Below, one piece after another: positions 24,201 through 33,542 of a stretch of 40,906 bases of DNA. A program made the position numbers and the translations under genes. The notes under the pieces are model-generated. The model was not told the origin of the DNA and did not search any database. It saw only the letters and a list, made by a program, of their open reading frames with translations. Within the stretch, counting starts at the first letter, position 1. The number at the start of each line of letters is the position of its first letter. The stretch is taken from assembly GCA_046048295.1 (NCBI GenBank), contig JBJOGJ010000004.1, forward strand, positions 1 through 40,906, in the 5' to 3' direction. This DNA comes from CBDCWA01 sp046048295 (GTDB lineage: Bacteria > Pseudomonadota > Alphaproteobacteria > Rhizobiales > Hyphomicrobiaceae).

Positions 24201-24587
24201 CTACTTGCGCCGCCTGCCAGGCACCTTCCGGCCGCCCTTCACGGCCCTACTGGCCCCATGCTGACGTCTCGCGACAGCCAAGGCCGCCCGCGCCCACTCC
24301 GTCATTTCGTCAGCATCCTCGAACAGGCGATCAGGTGCACGCCAATAGCTCATGATGCTGTTGCGCCCATTCTTCGTCTGGTAGGTGAACGCCTCCGAGC
24401 CCTCGGCCTCGAAATCGGCCCGCGTGCTGTCATCGACCTTCAAATAGAGTACATCGTCCGCAATCAGCGCAAACATCTGGCCGTCAACGAAAACCCCCGC
24501 CCCGCCGAACATGCGTCGGATCTGGACCGGCCCAACGCCGGCGAGCTGATCCTCGATGAAGGTGGTCGTCTCGCGGCTCGTAGGCAT
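24201..24587 (-). CDS. TfoX N-terminal domain protein
   Basis: A 128-residue protein with a single TfoX-N fold: FIEDQLAGVGPVQIRRMFGGAGVFVDGQMFALIADDVLYLKVDD is broken here into its hallmark blocks RRMFGGAGVFVDG, FALIADDVLYLK and EAFTYQTKNG. The domain is related to the N-terminal part of the competence regulator TfoX/Sxy, but stand-alone copies are widespread and of unknown function. The C-terminal tail is strongly basic (KGGRKVPGRRRK), which could contact nucleic acid. I start it at ATG 24587; the in-frame region up to 24701 overlaps the preceding gene and does not resemble the family. It lies 22 bases after the DUF924 gene. Confidence 0.87.
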   Translation of the reverse strand: MPTSRETTTFIEDQLAGVGPVQIRRMFGGAGVFVDGQMFALIADDVLYLKVDDSTRADFEAEGSEAFTYQTKNGRNSIMSYWRAPDRLFEDADEMTEWARAALAVARRQHGASRAVKGGRKVPGRRRK

Positions 24588-24609
24588 GATGAACCTGAAT
24601 TTCGTCTCT

Positions 24610-25176
24610 TTAGAAACCGCTGCCGGGCTCCGAAAGGTACGCCTCTTCCTCCGGGGTCGAGATACGGCCGAGGATGCCATTGCGATGCGGAAAGCGGCCA
24701 AAGCGGTCGATCACCGCCTTGTGCGCCTCAGCATACGCCGTGAACTGGTCATCCCCCAATGCTGAAATGAGACGCACTGACCGGCGTTGATCGCCCGCGT
24801 CCTCGCTGTGCTCGAAAGGCAGATAGAAGAACACGCGGCGGTCCGCGGCAACCTGGCTGTCGTACCCGAGCCCGATGGCGTGATCCGCAATGCGCCGCGC
24901 GAGATCGTCCGTAGCGAAGGCTGCAGGCGAGTTCCGGAACATGTTGCGAGAGAATTGATCGAGCACGATGATTGCGGCGAGCGAAGTGTCGGCATCACCG
25001 GTTACGGCGGAAACATCCTCAAGTGCCGAGAGCCGCGCATGAAGCGGCAGGAAGCGCCGCCGGATCTCAGCATCGACGCGATCGTCCTTGCGGAACCATC
25101 CTTCCGGTCCCACCCCGTCGAACCAATTGGCAAGAACGTCCTCTGCCCAGGACGCGCCGTCGATTTCACTGTCCAT
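24610..25176 (-). CDS. DUF924 family protein
   Basis: A 188-residue cytoplasmic protein of the DUF924 family, predicted to fold as a bundle of TPR-like helices. Characteristic blocks are VLANWFDG, GWFRKDDRVDAEI, ALIVLDQFSRNMFRN-type IIVLDQFSRNMFR, FFYLPFEHSED and the near-invariant FGRFPHRNGILGR. Function is unknown. The ORF starts nine bases after the stop of the O-methyltransferase gene and continues the long minus-strand array. Confidence 0.9.
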   Translation of the reverse strand: MDSEIDGASWAEDVLANWFDGVGPEGWFRKDDRVDAEIRRRFLPLHARLSALEDVSAVTGDADTSLAAIIVLDQFSRNMFRNSPAAFATDDLARRIADHAIGLGYDSQVAADRRVFFYLPFEHSEDAGDQRRSVRLISALGDDQFTAYAEAHKAVIDRFGRFPHRNGILGRISTPEEEAYLSEPGSGF

Positions 25177-25185
25177 GCGCTACTA

Positions 25186-25863
25186 TCACCCCTTCTTGAG
25201 TGTCACGCCCACGCCCTTGGCATGCATGTTGAGAAACAACGTCTCGAGCCGCGGATTGGTTGTCACCGCCTGGATATATCGCGGATCCGGCTGTGGCACG
25301 CGCATATTGTCGGCAATCACGAGGCCGCCTGCGCGAAGCTTCGGCAGCAGGCTATCGAGGTAGAGGATATAGCCATCCTTGTCGGCATCGAGGAAGACCA
25401 GATCAACGGTTCCGACGACCTTTGGAACTTCGACGTGCGCATCGCCGACGACGATGTCGATAAGGTCGCCGACACCTGCACGCTTGAAGTTTTCCGCAGC
25501 CGCCGCCGCGCGCCCCTTGTCGATTTCGAATGTGGTGAGCCTGCCGCCAGTCGCGCGCAGAGCAAGCCCGATACAGATGCCGGAATAGCCGGTGGAAGTG
25601 CCGACCTCGACGACGCGCCTGGCACCGATGGATTGCGCGAACACGCGCAGAAGCCGTCCATCCTCGCGCGTGACGTTATAGAAGCTCTGGTTGGCCGCAA
25701 TATCGTCCAGCACGGCGAGCGCACGCTTTTCCGCCTCGTCCATGGGAAGCGGCGCCCCCTCCCTGGCGATGGGCGTACCGCTCCGCTGAGCAAGCGCAGC
25801 AGTGGGTGCAGCGACTGCCGCCGCGGTCGCAGCAGCAATGAACTTACGTCGCGAGGCCTTCAT
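25186..25863 (-). CDS. Tat-signal class I SAM-dependent O-methyltransferase
   Basis: The 225 residues begin with a textbook twin-arginine signal: SRRKFIAAATAAAVAAPTAA, then ALAQ as a likely cleavage site. The rest is a catechol/caffeoyl-CoA-type O-methyltransferase with motif I VVEVGTSTGYSG, a post-I acidic residue in TFEIDKGRA, the metal-binding VFLDADKDGY and GGLVIADN. Members methylate hydroxyl groups with S-adenosylmethionine. A SAM-dependent enzyme with an export signal is odd because SAM is cytoplasmic. The ATG at 25863 has GGAG six bases upstream, and that GGAG lies in a predicted hairpin. The gene sits 82 bases after the sufA-like gene and nine bases before DUF924. Confidence 0.9.
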   Translation of the reverse strand: MKASRRKFIAAATAAAVAAPTAALAQRSGTPIAREGAPLPMDEAEKRALAVLDDIAANQSFYNVTREDGRLLRVFAQSIGARRVVEVGTSTGYSGICIGLALRATGGRLTTFEIDKGRAAAAAENFKRAGVGDLIDIVVGDAHVEVPKVVGTVDLVFLDADKDGYILYLDSLLPKLRAGGLVIADNMRVPQPDPRYIQAVTTNPRLETLFLNMHAKGVGVTLKKG

Positions 25864-25869
25864 AATCGT

Positions 25870-25914
25870 CTCCGTTCCGGACACAGCTTGCACTGGTGCA
25901 ATGGGGAAACGGAG
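25870..25914 (-). promoter_or_regulatory. Predicted hairpin masking the ribosome site of the O-methyltransferase
   Basis: In the minus-strand transcript the Shine-Dalgarno region GGAACGGAG (complement of 25870-25878) can pair with CTCCGTTTCC (complement of 25905-25914), leaving one bulged U. Inside this stem a second perfect hairpin forms from TTGCAC and GTGCAA (25888-25901). The start codon follows six bases after the masked GGAG. The structure also separates the suf operon from the genes downstream. Confidence 0.45.
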
Positions 25915-25945
25915 CAGGCGCAAGAACCCGTCGCTGGCGAAGCAC

Positions 25946-26338
25946 TCAGCTCTTCAGCGCTTCGAGCCTGTCCTTGTCGGCGGGCTTCAACTCGACGGAT
26001 TCGCCACACCCGCAGGCGCTCGTCTGGTTCGGGTTGTTGAATACGAACTGCGAAGCGAGCTTGTCGACCCGATAGTCCATCTCGGTGCCAATAAGGTACA
26101 TGATCGCCATCGGATCGACGACGATCCTGACGCCCTTGTCCTCCACCACGTCGTCAAACTTGCCGATCTCGCTGGCGTAGTCGACCGTGTACTCCATGCC
26201 GGCGCAGCCACCCTTCTTTACGCCGATCCTGAGCGCCAGCGCGTCCGGGTTTTTTGCAAGCAGCTGGCGCGCGCGCTCGGCCGCAGCATCAGTGAGCGAC
26301 ATAATCTTGGGGCGCGGTCTCTTCGTGGCTTCAGTCAT
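25946..26338 (-). CDS. sufA: A-type iron-sulfur carrier (SufA/IscA/ErpA family)
   Basis: Carries and delivers Fe-S clusters made by SufBCD. The 130 residues contain the three cluster-binding cysteines of A-type carriers, C45 (GGCAGMEY) and C109/C111 (SACGCGES), with the canonical spacing of 63 residues between the first and second. The N-terminal KIMSLTDAAAERARQLL helix is typical. A GGAGG nine bases before ATG 26338 supports the start; the longer frame to 26461 overlaps sufT and is not credible. It starts 16 bases after sufT and is the last recognisable Fe-S gene of the operon. Confidence 0.93.
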   Translation of the reverse strand: MTEATKRPRPKIMSLTDAAAERARQLLAKNPDALALRIGVKKGGCAGMEYTVDYASEIGKFDDVVEDKGVRIVVDPMAIMYLIGTEMDYRVDKLASQFVFNNPNQTSACGCGESVELKPADKDRLEALKS

Positions 26339-26354
26339 ATCTCCAGCCTCCAGT

Positions 26355-26801
26355 CTAGAACATGCCGACGGCGAGCTTCGCCTCGTCGGACATGCGGTCC
26401 GGGCTCCACGGCGGATCGAACGTGAGACGAACCTTGGTATCCATGACGCCTTGAACCCCATTCACGGCATCCTGCACCCACTTCGGCATGTCACCGGCAA
26501 CGGGGCAACCAGGTGCCGTGAGCGTCATGTCGATACTGACGAGACGATCGTCGTCGATGTCGATGCTGTAGATGAGACCGAGTTCGTAGATGTCGGCCGG
26601 GATCTCGGGATCGTAGACGGTCTTGATCGCGGCCACGATTTCTTCCGTGAGCCGCGCGATCTCCTCCGGCGGCAACGCCGAGGTTTCCGCCTCCGGCACG
26701 CCAGATTCGGGCGCTTCCGCCGAAACAGCGGCACCCGGCATCATAACGTCACGCTCCGGCAGTTTGCCTTCCATCGCCTCTGGCTCCCGGTCCTCTGCCA
26801 T
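26355..26801 (-). CDS. sufT: SufT / MIP18-family (DUF59) Fe-S maturation protein
   Basis: SufT-type proteins help mature cellular Fe-S proteins. The DUF59 core has IVAAIKTVYDPEIPADIYELG, given here by its ends IVAAIKTVYDPE and DIYELGLIY, then MTLTAPGCPV with the conserved Cys, and FDPPWSPDRMS. A poorly conserved acidic arm of about 55 residues precedes it. The ATG at 26801 follows the sufS stop with a single base in between (TGAgATG), so translation is coupled and no separate ribosome site is needed. Length is 148 residues. In alphaproteobacterial suf operons this gene routinely sits between sufS and the A-type carrier, as here. Confidence 0.92.
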   Translation of the reverse strand: MAEDREPEAMEGKLPERDVMMPGAAVSAEAPESGVPEAETSALPPEEIARLTEEIVAAIKTVYDPEIPADIYELGLIYSIDIDDDRLVSIDMTLTAPGCPVAGDMPKWVQDAVNGVQGVMDTKVRLTFDPPWSPDRMSDEAKLAVGMF

Positions 26802-26802
26802 C

Positions 26803-28053
26803 TCAAACAAAAAACTCCCGTGCCTTGACGAGCGCATCAGCCAGCATATCCACCTCGGCCTTCGTGTTGTAGAGCCCGAAGGACGCACGGCACATGGCAT
26901 TTACACCGAACCGCTCCATCAACGGCTGCGCGCAATGGTGGCCGGCCCTGACCGCAACGCCCGAGCGGTCGATAATCGTCGAGATATCGTGCGGGTGAAG
27001 CCCATCCACCGCGAAGGACAGGATTGCGCCCTTGTCGGACGTCTTCCCGAAGATCTCGAGCCAGTTGAACTCCCCGAGCCGCTGGTGTGCATAGTCGCGC
27101 AGCTCGGCCTCGTGCGCGGCGATATTCGCCCGCCCCACCTGCATCATATAGTTCAGCGCAGCCGCAAGCCCAATGGCCTCGACGATCGGCGGCGTCCCAG
27201 CCTCGAACCGCATCGGCGGCTCGCCATAGGTTATCGCCTCGGTGGAAACTCCCTCGATCATCGAGCCGCCACCGAGAAACGGCGGCATCTCCTTCAGAAG
27301 CTCCTTGCGCCCGTAGAGCACGCCAATGCCGCTGGGCCCGTAGACCTTGTGACCGGTGAAGGCATAGAAATCGCAGCCGAGATCCTGCACGTCCACCGGC
27401 AGGTGAACCGCTGCCTGACTGCCATCGACAAAGACGGGAATGCCGCGCTCATGCGCGATACGGCAGACTTCCTTGATCGGCACGAGCGTGCCGAGAACAT
27501 TCGACATATGCGTAAGCGCGACAATTTTGGTGCGCGGCCCGAGCAGCTTCTCGAATTCGTCGATAAGGAATGCGCCACTGTCGTCGACCGGCGCCCACTT
27601 GAGAACGGCTCCCTTCCTCTCGCGAAGGAAGTGCCACGGTACTATGTTCGAGTGGTGCTCCATGATGGAGAGCACGATCTCGTCGCCTTCCATAACGTTC
27701 TTGCCGCCCCAGGACTGCGCGACGAGATTGATGGCTTCGGTCGCGTTCTTGGTGAACACGATTTCCTCGCCCGAACGTGCATTCAGAAACCGGCGCGTCA
27801 CATCGCGCGCGTTCTCGTACTTCTGCGTCGTCTCATTGGAGAGGTAATGTATCCCACGATGAACGTTGGCGTACTCGAAGCGCAACGCATGGTCCATCGC
27901 ATCGATGACTACCGCAGGCTTCTGCGCCGACGCGGCGTTGTCGAGATAAACAAGCGGCTTGCCATAGATTTCCCGGTAGAGGATCGGGAAATCCGTCCGT
28001 ATCCGCTCCACGTCGAAACCGGCGACGCCGCCGATGTGCTTGCCGTCAGCCAT
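26803..28053 (-). CDS. sufS: Cysteine desulfurase SufS
   Basis: PLP enzyme that takes sulfur from cysteine as a persulfide for SufBCD. The group II (SufS) type is shown by VYLDNAASAQKP, VHRGIHYLS, FTKNATEAIN, the PLP Lys in FTGHKVYGPSG, and the catalytic C374 in RAGHHCAQPL. The chosen ATG at 28053 (MADGKHIGG) overlaps the sufD stop by eight bases (ATGGCTGA), which indicates coupled translation; the longer in-frame start at 28092 would run further into sufD. The product is 416 residues. No sufE or sufU partner is seen in the window, so the sulfur acceptor may be SufBCD itself or be encoded elsewhere. Confidence 0.94.
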   Translation of the reverse strand: MADGKHIGGVAGFDVERIRTDFPILYREIYGKPLVYLDNAASAQKPAVVIDAMDHALRFEYANVHRGIHYLSNETTQKYENARDVTRRFLNARSGEEIVFTKNATEAINLVAQSWGGKNVMEGDEIVLSIMEHHSNIVPWHFLRERKGAVLKWAPVDDSGAFLIDEFEKLLGPRTKIVALTHMSNVLGTLVPIKEVCRIAHERGIPVFVDGSQAAVHLPVDVQDLGCDFYAFTGHKVYGPSGIGVLYGRKELLKEMPPFLGGGSMIEGVSTEAITYGEPPMRFEAGTPPIVEAIGLAAALNYMMQVGRANIAAHEAELRDYAHQRLGEFNWLEIFGKTSDKGAILSFAVDGLHPHDISTIIDRSGVAVRAGHHCAQPLMERFGVNAMCRASFGLYNTKAEVDMLADALVKAREFFV

Positions 28054-29395
28054 TCGCGATCCCGCCTTTCCCATCGCCCGAGAGCCAGGCATCCGCTATT
28101 GCCTCGAGTGCGCCGCGCAGCGCCTCGTCCTCGACCCTGGTCAGCACGTCGCCAACGAATGCCCGCACCAGCAGCGCTCGCGCCTCGCCCTCGGACAGGC
28201 CCCGCGAGCGGCAGAAGAACAACTGGTCCTTGTCGAGATCGTCGCACGTCGAGCCATGCCCGCACTGCACGTCGTCTGCGTAGATCTCCAGCTCAGGCTT
28301 TGAATCGAATTCCGCGCCGGCGCCCAGCATCAGGGCCTGCGCCATCATCTTCCCGTCGGTTTTCTGCGCACCCGGCCGAACGATGACCTTGCCCTGGAAT
28401 ACGCCGCGCGCCTCGTCGTCGAGCACGGCCTTGTAGTGTTCCCGGCTCCGGCAATTGGGCACAAGATGATCGACAACGAGCGTCGCGTCCATGTGGTCGC
28501 GCCCACGCCCGAGAATGGCTCCCGAGGCGTCGATCCGGCCACCCTCGCCGGTGAGCTTCAAGAGTGCCTGGTGACGCGCGAGGCCCGCGCCGGCCAGTAG
28601 GTGAAAACTGCGGTATGTGGCATCGGCGCCGACGTCTGTAACGGTGTGTGCGACGTCCTGCTCGCGGCCATCGCCAATCCTGCAGACGACGTGCTCAAAG
28701 CTCGCACCGGCTGCGACCGTGACATCCGCGAAAGAATTGTCCTGGCCCGCGCCTGCGCCACCGACTGCCACGAAAACCTCGATGAGGAGCGCCGACGCAC
28801 CTTCCTCGATGGCGATGATGTTGCGCGAGAACGCTGCAACGTCGCCACCTGCCCTGGCATGCACCAGGACGATCGGACGCTGTGCTGACTGTCCCGGCTT
28901 GACCTTGAGCATCACCCCGTCGCGCATGTACGCAGCGTTGAGGGCTGTGACGGCATCGAATTCACCGACGCGCCCGGCAGCGAACTTGCCGGCGAACCAG
29001 GCCGGCGCCTTGGCGAGCAGCGGCCCGAGCGCAATGAACTCGATCTCCGCGCCGAAACCGTCCCTGGTCGACAGGTCGTCGCGATAGATGCCGTTGACGA
29101 GCACGAGGCGATCGGCGTCGATACCGGCAAGAGGGCCGAGCGCGGCGTCAATGTCGTCCCCTGCCACCGGGATATCGCCCGCTCCAGGCGCGTACGCATT
29201 CGAGATGCGTTGGCGCAGATCCGTATACTTGAACGCCTCCACCCGCCGCGACGGCAATCCGAGAGCCTGGAATGCGCCGATCGCCTCACGGCGGAGATCG
29301 CCGACCCAGCCCGAACCGGGCAGCGCACCGGCAATCGCCTCGAACTGCTGCCCGAGCGCCTGCTCCGCCTTCGTTTTTGCGACGGCCACGGTCAT
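28046..29395 (-). CDS. sufD: SufD scaffold subunit
   Basis: Partner of SufB and SufC in the SufBC2D scaffold where clusters are assembled. The 449 residues show the variable N-terminal helices (GLPSRRVEAFKYTDLR), a long beta-helix, and the conserved C-terminal core SKPELEIYADDVQCGHGSTC, represented by its parts LEIYADDVQC and GHGST with the functional His, followed by FFCRSRGLSEGEAR. AGGAG stands about ten bases before the ATG. It starts 24 bases after sufC and overlaps sufS. Confidence 0.94.
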   Translation of the reverse strand: MTVAVAKTKAEQALGQQFEAIAGALPGSGWVGDLRREAIGAFQALGLPSRRVEAFKYTDLRQRISNAYAPGAGDIPVAGDDIDAALGPLAGIDADRLVLVNGIYRDDLSTRDGFGAEIEFIALGPLLAKAPAWFAGKFAAGRVGEFDAVTALNAAYMRDGVMLKVKPGQSAQRPIVLVHARAGGDVAAFSRNIIAIEEGASALLIEVFVAVGGAGAGQDNSFADVTVAAGASFEHVVCRIGDGREQDVAHTVTDVGADATYRSFHLLAGAGLARHQALLKLTGEGGRIDASGAILGRGRDHMDATLVVDHLVPNCRSREHYKAVLDDEARGVFQGKVIVRPGAQKTDGKMMAQALMLGAGAEFDSKPELEIYADDVQCGHGSTCDDLDKDQLFFCRSRGLSEGEARALLVRAFVGDVLTRVEDEALRGALEAIADAWLSGDGKGGIANG

Positions 29396-29419
29396 CTGGA
29401 ACGTTCTCCTGGGCCTTGT

Positions 29420-30184
29420 TCAAGCCGCCTTGCCGGTGAACTCGGCGTAGCCTGATTTCTCGAGCTCGAGCGCCAACTCCTTGCCGCCCGATTTCTGAAT
29501 GGCGCCATGCGCCAGCACGTGCACCCGGTCCGGCACGATGTAGTCAAGCAAACGCTGGTAATGTGTGATGAGAAGCATCGCGCGGTCCGGCGACCGCAGC
29601 GCGTTGACGCCCTCGGAAACGATGCGAAGCGCGTCGATGTCGAGCCCGGAGTCGGTCTCATCGAGCACGCACAGGGACGGCTCGAGCAACGACATCTGCA
29701 GGACCTCGGAGCGCTTCTTCTCGCCACCCGAGAAACCGACGTTCAACGGCCTCTTCAGCATATCGATGTCGATATTCAGCGCCGCCGCCTTCTCGCGTGC
29801 CAGCTTCAGGAAGGCTGGCGTCGTCATCTCGTCCTGCCCACGCTTCTTTCGCATGGCGTTGACGGCGGTCCTGAGGAACGTCAACCCGGCAACGCCTGGG
29901 ATCTCGAGCGGATACTGAAAGGCAAGGAACACCCCCGCCGCAGCCCGCTCGTCCGGCGCCATGCCGAGAAGGGATTGCCCCTTCCAGCGAATGTCGCCCT
30001 CGGTGACTTCGTAACCCTCACGTCCGGCAAGGACGTAAGCCAATGTCGACTTGCCGGAGCCGTTCGGCCCCATGATCGCATGCACCTCGCCAGCCGGCAC
30101 AGTGAGAGACAGGCCCTTGATGATGGGCTTGTCCTCGGCCTCGAGTTTTACATGCAGGTTCTGGATTTCAAGCATGCGTTCCAT
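29420..30184 (-). CDS. sufC: SufC ATPase
   Basis: ABC-type ATPase that drives structural changes in SufBC2D. All motifs are present: Walker A GPNGSGKST (39-47), Q-loop in LAFQYPLEIPGV, signature SGGEKKRSE, and Walker B region LCVLDETDSGLDIDAL. The first ATG (30184) has AAAGGA four bases upstream; a second ATG at 30175 begins MLEIQNL, the more usual SufC start, so the true start may be either. The gene overlaps the small coiled-coil gene upstream by 17 or 8 bases, which couples the two. Confidence 0.94.
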   Translation of the reverse strand: MERMLEIQNLHVKLEAEDKPIIKGLSLTVPAGEVHAIMGPNGSGKSTLAYVLAGREGYEVTEGDIRWKGQSLLGMAPDERAAAGVFLAFQYPLEIPGVAGLTFLRTAVNAMRKKRGQDEMTTPAFLKLAREKAAALNIDIDMLKRPLNVGFSGGEKKRSEVLQMSLLEPSLCVLDETDSGLDIDALRIVSEGVNALRSPDRAMLLITHYQRLLDYIVPDRVHVLAHGAIQKSGGKELALELEKSGYAEFTGKAA

Positions 30185-30425
30185 TCATTCCTTTGGCGCT
30201 CCACAATCGGTCGAAAGCCTCTGCTGCCGCCTGTTCCGCCTCGGCTACCTGCGCCCTCAGAGACTCCGCCCGCCCCATCAATACGTCGAACTCGTCTTCG
30301 AGGTTTTCATTTGCACTGCCTTTCGACAGTACGGCGTCGATCTTCAGCGCTTCTCGTTTCGCCCTGTCCGCATCGCTTTCCGCCTTCAGCCAAGCTTCTT
30401 CGAGCCTATTGATTTCGTAAGACAT
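30168..30425 (-). CDS. Small coiled-coil protein embedded in the suf operon
   Basis: I do not recognise this family. The 85 residues are highly charged and predicted entirely helical, with heptad-like spacing in NRLEEAWLKAESDADRAKRE and LRAQVAEAEQAAAEAFDRLW; there is no Cys, no signal peptide and no TM segment. It is a convincing gene: GGAGGAG stands three bases before the ATG, one of the strongest ribosome sites in the window, and its end overlaps the sufC start. Co-expression with SufBCD suggests a role beside the scaffold, for instance as an oligomerising or tethering factor, but that is inference. Confidence 0.75.
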   Translation of the reverse strand: MSYEINRLEEAWLKAESDADRAKREALKIDAVLSKGSANENLEDEFDVLMGRAESLRAQVAEAEQAAAEAFDRLWSAKGMNGTHA

Positions 30426-30498
30426 TTTCTCCTCCAGTACGATGCTCCGCCGGCTTCATGCGTCCGGCTCTTGCCTACCCTCTCATTTTCCCCGCCCA

Positions 30499-30546
30499 GA
30501 CCGAAATCGGTCCACTTTCTGTGTCACATGAAAGACACTTTGTGTC
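30499..30546 (-). promoter_or_regulatory. Palindromes and competing hairpins inside the suf operon
   Basis: The 148-base gap between the two small suf genes holds GACCGA-AA-TCGGTC (30499-30512) and the palindrome GACAC-TTT-GTGTC (30534-30546). An upstream GTGTC (30521-30525) can also pair with the same GACAC (30534-30538). In the RNA the middle element can therefore join either flank but not both, like an attenuator or switch. No T-run follows, so it is not a plain terminator. Confidence 0.4.
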
Positions 30547-30573
30547 CATCCGTCGCGCCTCCCAAAGCGGCGT

Positions 30574-30839
30574 TTATTCACCCCATCGCCAGCGCCATTC
30601 GCCCTCGGTCTTGACCTTGCAGAGCCACACGAACCCGAGCGCCAATGCAGTTGTCAGGACGAACCATATTGCGAAGTGCCAAGCCTGCGGTCCCGCCCGC
30701 TCCACAGCCGGCCATACGATCAGCACCAGTGTCGGCACCAGCGATACCACGATGAAACCGAGCGTCGCCGCCCAGCCCTTCCAGCTGGCGGGCGAAGCCC
30801 CATAGCCGTAACTCTTCGGCTTGAACCAGTAGTCACCCA

Positions 30840-30840
<1 letters not shown>
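30574..30840 (-). CDS. Small two-TM membrane protein embedded in the suf operon
   Basis: An 88-residue protein I cannot assign. The N-terminal MGDYWFKPKSYGYGASPASW is aromatic and basic; two hydrophobic segments follow (about 22-44, WAATLGFIVVSLVPTLVLIV, and about 55-75, AIWFVLTTALALGFVWLC), then a short charged tail ending WRWRWGE. I recall similar short YWFKPK-type two-TM proteins in alphaproteobacteria, without known function. The ATG shares one base with the sufB stop (TGATG), so it is translated by coupling with sufB. A GTG three bases earlier is an alternative start. A membrane protein inside a suf operon is unusual. Confidence 0.75.
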
Positions 30841-32357
<1,517 letters not shown>

Positions 32358-32372
32358 ATGGTCTCCCGCTCC

Positions 32373-33542
32373 TCATCTCAACTCTGCCGGCGCAGTCTCG
32401 GCCACGCCTTTTGCGCGCCGCCGAACGGCGCCCTCGTATATTTCACCCCAGGCCGCAAGAAAGCTCGCGACCTCGGCTTCAGTCGTGCCGGCGCCGATGC
32501 TGACGCGTATCGCTGCCTCTCCGACCGCGGCGTCGAGCCCCATCGCCTGCATGACATGACTGCCGCCGATCTTTCCCGAAGAGCAGGCCGACCCGGCACC
32601 AACAGCGATACCGGCAAGGTCGAGCTTGATGAGCACGACACTCGACGGCTGCCCTGGCAGGGCGATGCAGGAGGTGTTGCAGATTCGATCGCTCTCTGCT
32701 CCGACGACGACGGCGTCTGGCGCGATCTCGCGCACGCCGGTCTCCAGCAAATCGCGCAACCGCCGGACCTCATCGACACGGGCAAGGTCTGCCAGCGCAC
32801 CGCGGGCGGCAGCTCCGAACCCCGCAATCGCAGGGACATTCTCGGTTCCAGCCCGCCGCCGGCGTTCCTGGCCACCGCCCCGCATCAGTGCCGGCAGCTC
32901 GAGACCATCGCGAATGACCAGCGCACCCACTCCCTTGGGCCCGCCGATCTTGTGCCCCGACATCGAGAGATAATCGAGGCCGAGAGCGGCAAAATCAATG
33001 CCCATACGCCCCGCAACCTGCGTGGCATCAGTGTGCATGTAAAGACCGTGCGCGCGCGCGAAATCGGCGATGTCCGCAACCGGCTGCACAACGCCAGTCT
33101 CGTTGTTGGCCATCTGTACGCTGACCAGCGCGCGACCGGGAGCGGGCGCATCGACAAGCACCGCCTCTGCGATCTCCGCCACGTTGACGACACCATCGGA
33201 CCCAGCCCCTATCGTGATCAACGTGCCGGCCGCGATGCTAGCCGGGGCGAGGATCGATTCGTGCTCGATCTCCGTCGTGATGACTGTGTCGAAGGCGCCC
33301 CTTAGCACCCAGTTGTTGGCCTCCGTCGCGCCGCCGGTGAATACGACCTCGGAAGCCTTGGCACCGACGAGCGCTGCAACACACTCGCGCGCGTCCTCGA
33401 TCATCTGGCGCAGCCGGCGGCCCTCGCCATGAACGGACGAGGCGTTGCCGGTCAGATCGAGCGCGGCAAGCATCGCCTCGCGCGCTTCGGGCCTCAGCGG
33501 CGCCGACGCGTTGTAGTCGAAATATGCCCGGCTGTTCTTCAC
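32373..33542 (-). CDS. Cysteine desulfurase, NifS/IscS-type
   Basis: Second cysteine desulfurase of the operon, of group I. Visible are YFDYNASAPLRPEARE, FTGGATEANNW, IEHESIL, the PLP Lys in MSGHKIGGPKG, and the catalytic C320 in the flexible loop GSACSSGKIGG. At 389 residues it is of normal length. Its GTG start overlaps the stop of the regulator gene (GTGA), so it is translationally coupled. Many Hyphomicrobiales have this enzyme as second gene of the suf operon; its division of labour with SufS is not clear, and an IscU scaffold is not in the window. Confidence 0.92.
   Translation of the reverse strand: MKNSRAYFDYNASAPLRPEAREAMLAALDLTGNASSVHGEGRRLRQMIEDARECVAALVGAKASEVVFTGGATEANNWVLRGAFDTVITTEIEHESILAPASIAAGTLITIGAGSDGVVNVAEIAEAVLVDAPAPGRALVSVQMANNETGVVQPVADIADFARAHGLYMHTDATQVAGRMGIDFAALGLDYLSMSGHKIGGPKGVGALVIRDGLELPALMRGGGQERRRRAGTENVPAIAGFGAAARGALADLARVDEVRRLRDLLETGVREIAPDAVVVGAESDRICNTSCIALPGQPSSVVLIKLDLAGIAVGAGSACSSGKIGGSHVMQAMGLDAAVGEAAIRVSIGAGTTEAEVASFLAAWGEIYEGAVRRRAKGVAETAPAELR

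Noticed and set aside
26623..28386. 587-codon plus-strand frame opposite sufT, sufS and sufD
   Set aside because: Same shadow effect in GC-rich DNA; the minus-strand genes are unambiguous and no ribosome site or family match supports the plus frame.
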